Shown piece by piece: positions 8,456 through 10,945 of a stretch of 10,945 nt of DNA (position 1 is its first letter; every line of letters begins with the position of its first letter). Made by a program: the position numbers and the translations under genes. This stretch comes from JBEAOO01 sp041164825 (lineage in GTDB: Bacteria; Pseudomonadota; Gammaproteobacteria; Burkholderiales; Burkholderiaceae_C). Where the stretch lies: contig JBEAOO010000084.1 in assembly GCA_041164825.1 (NCBI GenBank), positions 1 to 10,945 of the forward strand. The letters are read 5' to 3'. A model generated the notes under the pieces. The model saw nothing but the letters and a program-made list of their open reading frames with translations. It made no database searches and was not told the DNA's origin.

Positions 8456-9682
8456 TCAGCGGCTGGCGGCCGAAGCAGGGGCTGGGGCAGCGGCTGCCGG
8501 GGCGCCTGCAGCCGACCACGGCACCGGCGTCACCGGGGCCTTGGGGCGGATTTTCTGGAAGCCGTCGACGACGACTTGTTCGCCGGCCTTCAGGCCCTCC
8601 AGCACCACCCATTGGTTGCCCTGCGCGGCGGCCACCTTCACGTTGCGGCTGGCCGGCACATGGCCTTCGCCAATCACCAGCACGGTGTCGCCGGCCACGC
8701 CGCGCGTCACGGCTTGCTGCGGCACCAAGATGGCGTTGTCGCTTTGCGCTTGCGACACCCGCACCTTCACAAACAGGCCGGGCAACAAATCGCCCTTGGG
8801 GTTGGGCACTTCGGCGCGCAGGGTGACCTGGCCCGAAGTGGCGTCCACCGTCAAGTCGCTGAACAGCAGCTTGCCGGGCAGCGCGTAGGTGCTGCCGTCT
8901 TCCAGCACCACCTGCACTTGCGCACCGGCGCCACCGGCGCGCTTGAGCGTGCCGGCCTCGAAGGCTTTGCGCAGGCGCGCCGCCTCTGACGCCGACTGCG
9001 TGAAGTTGATGTACATCGGGTTGGTCTGCTGCACCAGCGCGAGCTGCGTGGCTTCCGCCGCCGACACCAGCGAGCCTTCGCTCACCAGCGCGCGGCCCAC
9101 ACGGCCTGAGATCGGCGACTTCACGCTCGTGTAGTCGAGGTTGATGGCAGCGGTTTTGACCGCGGCCTTGGTGGCGGCCAGGTCGGCCACGGCCGCTTGG
9201 TGGGCGGCTTGCGTGGCCACCCAGTCGGACTGGCTGATGGCGCGCGCTTCGGCCAGCGGGCGGTTGCGCTCCAGCGTGGCAGTGGCTTGGGTCAGCGCGG
9301 CTTGGGCCTTGGCTTGGGTGGCGCGAGCGGAGTCGAGCGCGGCTTCATAGGGGGCAGCGTCCATCTTGAACAGCGGCTGGCCCGCCTTGACGTCAGCGCC
9401 TTCGGTGAACAGCCGCTGCTGCACGATGCCGGTGGCGCGGGCGCGCACTTGCGCGGTGCGCGAGGCCTCCAAGCGGCCCGGCAGTTCGGTGGACAAGGCC
9501 ACATTGCCCGGCTGCACCGTCACCACGCCCACCGGCGTGGGCGGCGGTGCGCCGCCCGGGCCACCCTGCTGGGCCGTGGACGGGCCACAGGCGGCCAACA
9601 CAGCGGCGGCCGCAGCCACCAGAGACAGGGCCGCCAGCCGCTGGGGCAGGGGGCGATTCAAAACAGTGCGCTGAACGGGCAT
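8456..9682 (-). CDS. Periplasmic adaptor lipoprotein of RND efflux pump (AcrA/MexA type)
   Basis: Membrane-fusion protein of 408 residues linking the RND permease to the outer-membrane channel. A lipoprotein signal ends in LAAC with Cys32, followed by a Gly/Pro-rich linker. The first beta-barrel strand and lipoyl half are at about 51-110 (GRLEASRTAQVRARATGIV, EGADVKAGQPLFKMDAAPYE). An Ala/Gln-rich alpha-helical hairpin runs at about 112-180, the second lipoyl half at about 184-218 (YTSVKSPISGRVGRALVSEG), and the beta-barrel and membrane-proximal domains at about 225-385. The ATG at 9682 is preferred because the signal peptide begins there. An in-frame TTG at 9712 inside the poly-T tract would add ten residues and is less likely. 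The ribosome binding site is weak (GAGCC about 7 bases upstream). First gene of the operon, divergent from the TetR gene, with which it shares the operator. Confidence 0.95.
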   Translation of the reverse strand: MPVQRTVLNRPLPQRLAALSLVAAAAAVLAACGPSTAQQGGPGGAPPPTPVGVVTVQPGNVALSTELPGRLEASRTAQVRARATGIVQQRLFTEGADVKAGQPLFKMDAAPYEAALDSARATQAKAQAALTQATATLERNRPLAEARAISQSDWVATQAAHQAAVADLAATKAAVKTAAINLDYTSVKSPISGRVGRALVSEGSLVSAAEATQLALVQQTNPMYINFTQSASEAARLRKAFEAGTLKRAGGAGAQVQVVLEDGSTYALPGKLLFSDLTVDATSGQVTLRAEVPNPKGDLLPGLFVKVRVSQAQSDNAILVPQQAVTRGVAGDTVLVIGEGHVPASRNVKVAAAQGNQWVVLEGLKAGEQVVVDGFQKIRPKAPVTPVPWSAAGAPAAAAPAPASAASR

Positions 9683-9710
9683 GGTGGGGCTCGGGTCGAG
9701 GTGAATGGTC

Positions 9711-9740
9711 AAAAAAAAACGAGACGCACCTTGTGGGTGC
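9711..9740 (-). promoter_or_regulatory. Leader hairpin followed by T9 before the adaptor gene
   Basis: On the minus strand GCACC (9740-9736) pairs with GGTGC (9730-9726) around a five-base loop, followed by six bases and then nine T residues (9719-9711). This lies 28 bases before the adaptor start codon. It resembles a weak intrinsic terminator and could be an attenuator, but the stem is short and the six-base gap before the T run is longer than usual. Function is unproven. Confidence 0.4.
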
Positions 9741-9808
9741 TGATACCGGTTGGGTCAATGCGAGCGAGAGCGCTGAGGGCCGTGCCCACCTCCCAAGCAG
9801 GGGACGGG

Positions 9809-9828
9809 CCAGCACAAGATTGTGCTGG
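9809..9828. promoter_or_regulatory. Perfect 9-bp inverted repeat in the efflux operon leader
   Basis: CCAGCACAA and TTGTGCTGG are perfect 9-base inverted arms separated by GA. The dyad lies just downstream of the predicted minus-strand -10 box, within the leader of the efflux operon, and beside the predicted -35 of the TetR gene. It could be a second operator for another regulator or an RNA hairpin. Its sequence is unrelated to the AcrR-like site next to it. Confidence 0.5.
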
Positions 9829-9832
9829 GGCA

Positions 9833-9862
9833 ATGACCTTTCGGCCAGTATATACATACAAT
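9833..9862 (+). promoter_or_regulatory. Candidate promoter of the TetR gene
   Basis: ATGACC (9833-9838) and TACAAT (9857-9862) are separated by 18 bases and resemble sigma-70 -35 and -10 boxes (4 of 6 and 5 of 6 matches). The -10 box lies inside the AcrR-like operator, so binding should block it and give autoregulation. The leader to the ATG at 9997 would be about 125 bases. Confidence 0.4.
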
Positions 9863-9874
9863 CGTGAATGTATG
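9847..9874 (-). promoter_or_regulatory. Candidate promoter of the efflux operon
   Basis: On the minus strand TATACT (9852-9847) is a good -10 box with one mismatch. The best -35, CATACA (9874-9869), is poor and 16 bases upstream. The box lies at the edge of the AcrR-like operator, which would cover the spacer and -35, a layout that fits repression of the pump. The exact start of transcription is inferred. Confidence 0.45.
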
Positions 9875-9876
9875 TT
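9853..9876. promoter_or_regulatory. AcrR/TtgR-type operator (24-bp inverted repeat)
   Basis: The arms ACATACA (9854-9860) and TGTATGT (9869-9875) are perfect inverted repeats with the spacer ATCGTGAA. From memory, the E. coli acrR-acrA operator has the same two arms and the GTGAA of the spacer, so 21 of 24 positions agree. The site lies between the divergent pump operon and TetR gene and overlaps both candidate promoters. This is the expected binding site of the adjacent TetR protein, whose recognition helix is also AcrR-like. Confidence 0.85.
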
Positions 9877-9996
9877 TGCGGCGGCGCTATCCCTCATTGG
9901 GTGTGGGCCTTGCCGCCGTGAGGGGCCAAACTGTGTGCACATTGCGCTTCGGCGGGGGTGCAGGCGGCGGTCCCCGCGCCACCGGGTTGATGTTTC

Positions 9997-10635
9997 ATGG
10001 TTCGCAAATCGAAGGAAGATGCCCAGGCCACGCGCGAGTTGATCCTCGATCACGCGGAGCTGTTGTTCGAGACGCATGGCGTCTCGCGCACCTCGCTGCA
10101 AGACATTGCGGTGGCGGCGGGCGTGACGCGTGGGGCCATTTACTGGCACTTCACAGACAAGGCCGATGTCTTCCTGGGCATGATGGACCGGGTGACGCTG
10201 CCCTGCGAGAGCGCGGCCGCGGCCGTGCTCTCGCGCACCGATGCCGACCTGCGCACCCTGCTGCTCGATCTGTCGCTGATGCCGCTCAAGCAACTGGAAA
10301 CCGACCCGCACATGCGCCGCGTCTTCACCATTGCCATGCACCGCACCGAGGCCACCGACGAGTTGGCCTCTGCCGGGCTGCGTCACCAAGCGATGGTGGA
10401 TGGCTTCATTGCCGACATGACGCTGCAATTCAAGCGCGCCGCTGCCGCCGGCCAACTGCGCCCTCGTGCCAAGCCGCACGACGCCGCCATCGGCCTGTTT
10501 GCGCTGATCGACGGCCTGATGCACAACTGGACCATGCAGCCCGAACGATTCAAGCTGCAAGCGGTGGGGCGCAGTGCGCTGCAGGCCTATTTGGCGGGGT
10601 GGTTTGTGGACCGGGCACCTGACGCTGCGGCCTGA
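9997..10635 (+). CDS. TetR-family repressor of the efflux operon (AcrR/TtgR type)
   Basis: DNA-binding repressor of 212 residues, usual for TetR regulators. The N-terminus MVRKSKEDAQATRELILDHA and the helix-turn-helix at about residues 33-52 (TSLQDIAVAAGVTRGAIYWH) closely follow E. coli AcrR and Pseudomonas TtgR as I remember them. The recognition segment AAGVTRGAIYWHF appears identical to AcrR. The C-terminal half (about 65-205) is the ligand and dimer domain and keeps the family-type LFALIDGLMHNW helix near residue 168. The ATG at 9997 is the only good start: an in-frame TGA lies three codons upstream at 9988-9990, though no clear ribosome binding site is seen. Drugs or aromatic compounds probably bind the C-terminal domain and release it from the operator, relieving repression of the pump and of itself. 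AcrR, TtgR or BpeR orthology is not resolved. Confidence 0.94.
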   Translation: MVRKSKEDAQATRELILDHAELLFETHGVSRTSLQDIAVAAGVTRGAIYWHFTDKADVFLGMMDRVTLPCESAAAAVLSRTDADLRTLLLDLSLMPLKQLETDPHMRRVFTIAMHRTEATDELASAGLRHQAMVDGFIADMTLQFKRAAAAGQLRPRAKPHDAAIGLFALIDGLMHNWTMQPERFKLQAVGRSALQAYLAGWFVDRAPDAAA

Positions 10636-10642
10636 GGCCGAA

Positions 10643-10667
10643 TTCCGTTCGAAGGTTTTCCGTTCGA
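10643..10667. repeat. Short direct repeat after the TetR gene
   Basis: TTCCGTTCGA occurs at 10643-10652 and again at 10658-10667, 15 bases apart. The pair sits in the loop of a weak 7-base dyad (GCCGAAT at 10637-10643, ATTCGGC at 10669-10675). No T tract follows, so it is not a clear terminator. Confidence 0.55.
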
Positions 10668-10687
10668 CATTCGGCGCGAGGGCGGCA

Positions 10688-10776
10688 ATGGGCCGGGGCG
10701 ATGTGCTCCGTGTCCCCCTGGCCCGCCCTTCGGTCGGTCCATTCCCCCTTGACCTCCGCACATCGCCCCGGCCCAT
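10688..10776 (-). repeat. Structured intergenic repeat, copy 1 (19-bp arms around conserved core)
   Basis: A perfect 19-base inverted repeat (10688-10706 and 10758-10776) encloses a 51-base loop. Read on the minus strand, the interior carries AGGTCAAGGGGGA (10755-10743), then an imperfect hairpin with CCGAAGG at its tip, then GGACACGGAGC (10715-10705). The two flanking strings and the hairpin tip are shared with the copy at 10846-10941, but the 19-base arms are not. It could be a structured RNA, a REP-like element or a terminator for the TetR gene. Confidence 0.7.
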
Positions 10777-10801
10777 CACTGCCCCTCCATCACTGCCCCT
10801 C
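10774..10801. repeat. Two tandem copies of a 14-bp unit
   Basis: CATCACTGCCCCTC is repeated twice without a gap, starting at 10774 and 10788, with a third partial match beginning at 10802. It overlaps the right end of repeat copy 1 by three bases, as if the end of that element had been duplicated. Confidence 0.75.
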
Positions 10802-10807
10802 CAACAC

Positions 10808-10832
10808 CGCGGCATGCGTCGACGCGGCATGC
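10808..10832. repeat. 10-bp direct repeat with central palindrome
   Basis: CGCGGCATGC occurs at 10808-10817 and 10823-10832, and the junction forms the perfect palindrome GCGTCGACGC (10816-10825). It lies between the two structured repeat copies. No function is known. Confidence 0.6.
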
Positions 10833-10845
10833 CACCACCGATTGG

Positions 10846-10941
10846 GGAGCGCTGTGCCGCATTCGCTTTGCGCAGGTCAAGGGGGAGCCGGCCGAAGGCC
10901 GGCGGAGGACACGGAGCAAAGCGAAAGCGGCGCAGTGCTCC
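10846..10941 (+). repeat. Structured intergenic repeat, copy 2 (about 26-bp arms around conserved core)
   Basis: The arm at 10846-10871 pairs with 10916-10941. Within 26 positions there are two G-T pairs (10851 with 10936, 10855 with 10932) and one A-A mismatch (10861 with 10926). As plus-strand RNA the G-U pairs are allowed, which favours this strand. Inside are AGGTCAAGGGGGA (10874-10886), a perfect hairpin GCCGGCC-GAA-GGCCGGC (10887-10903) and GGACACGGAGC (10907-10917). The core matches copy 1 in the opposite orientation. Confidence 0.72.
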
Positions 10942-10945
10942 TGGC

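Larger units (their letters stand above)
10636..10945. other. Gene-free stretch rich in repeats
   Basis: No credible coding region was found in this stretch after the TetR gene. A long minus-strand frame crossing it lacks coding character and covers the TetR gene. The stretch holds the two structured repeats, a tandem repeat and two direct repeats listed separately. Confidence 0.7.

Noticed and set aside
9710..9712. TTG as an upstream start of the adaptor gene
   Set aside because: It sits at the edge of the T9 run, has no ribosome binding site and would put ten extra residues with acids before the lipoprotein signal. The ATG at 9682 fits better.
9709..10830. 373-codon minus-strand open frame over the TetR gene and the right intergenic region
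   Set aside because: It covers a certain TetR gene in antisense, has no recognisable domain and runs through the repeat region.

Overview
The window is GC-rich chromosomal DNA that reads as a betaproteobacterium of the order Burkholderiales, most like Comamonadaceae (for example the Hydrogenophaga/Acidovorax group). This placement is an inference from composition, protein style and gene neighbourhood; no marker gene is present to prove it. Genes are densely packed. No rRNA, tRNA, insertion sequence or CRISPR array was seen.

Left part (1-3594): a plus-strand gene for an exported DUF4892/OmpA-type envelope protein (41-1111) converges with a minus-strand PHB-depolymerase-family esterase (1133-2170). 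A dyad overlaps both stop codons. Upstream of the esterase on the same strand is an unusual gene (2281-3594). It encodes in one frame a MazG-like nucleotide pyrophosphohydrolase, a PIN/NYN-like nuclease domain, a long Lys/Ala/Pro-rich tail and a small conserved C-terminal domain.

Centre (3697-9996): a complete tripartite multidrug efflux operon on the minus strand, in the order periplasmic adaptor lipoprotein (9682-8456), RND permease of the AcrB/MexB type (8439-5266) and outer-membrane factor lipoprotein (5255-3759). The gaps are 16 and 10 bases. The operon ends at a strong intrinsic terminator (3725-3697). The three proteins should form one trans-envelope pump driven by the proton gradient. 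A divergent TetR-family gene (9997-10635) has an N-terminus very close to AcrR/TtgR. The shared intergenic region holds an operator that looks almost the same as the E. coli AcrR site. The pump's long leader also holds a near-perfect 20-base dyad and a hairpin followed by nine T residues.

Right end (10636-10945): no gene. It carries two inverted copies of a structured repeat with the same conserved core but different self-complementary arms, plus short direct and tandem repeats. This repeat pair and the MazG-PIN fusion are the least ordinary things in the window.
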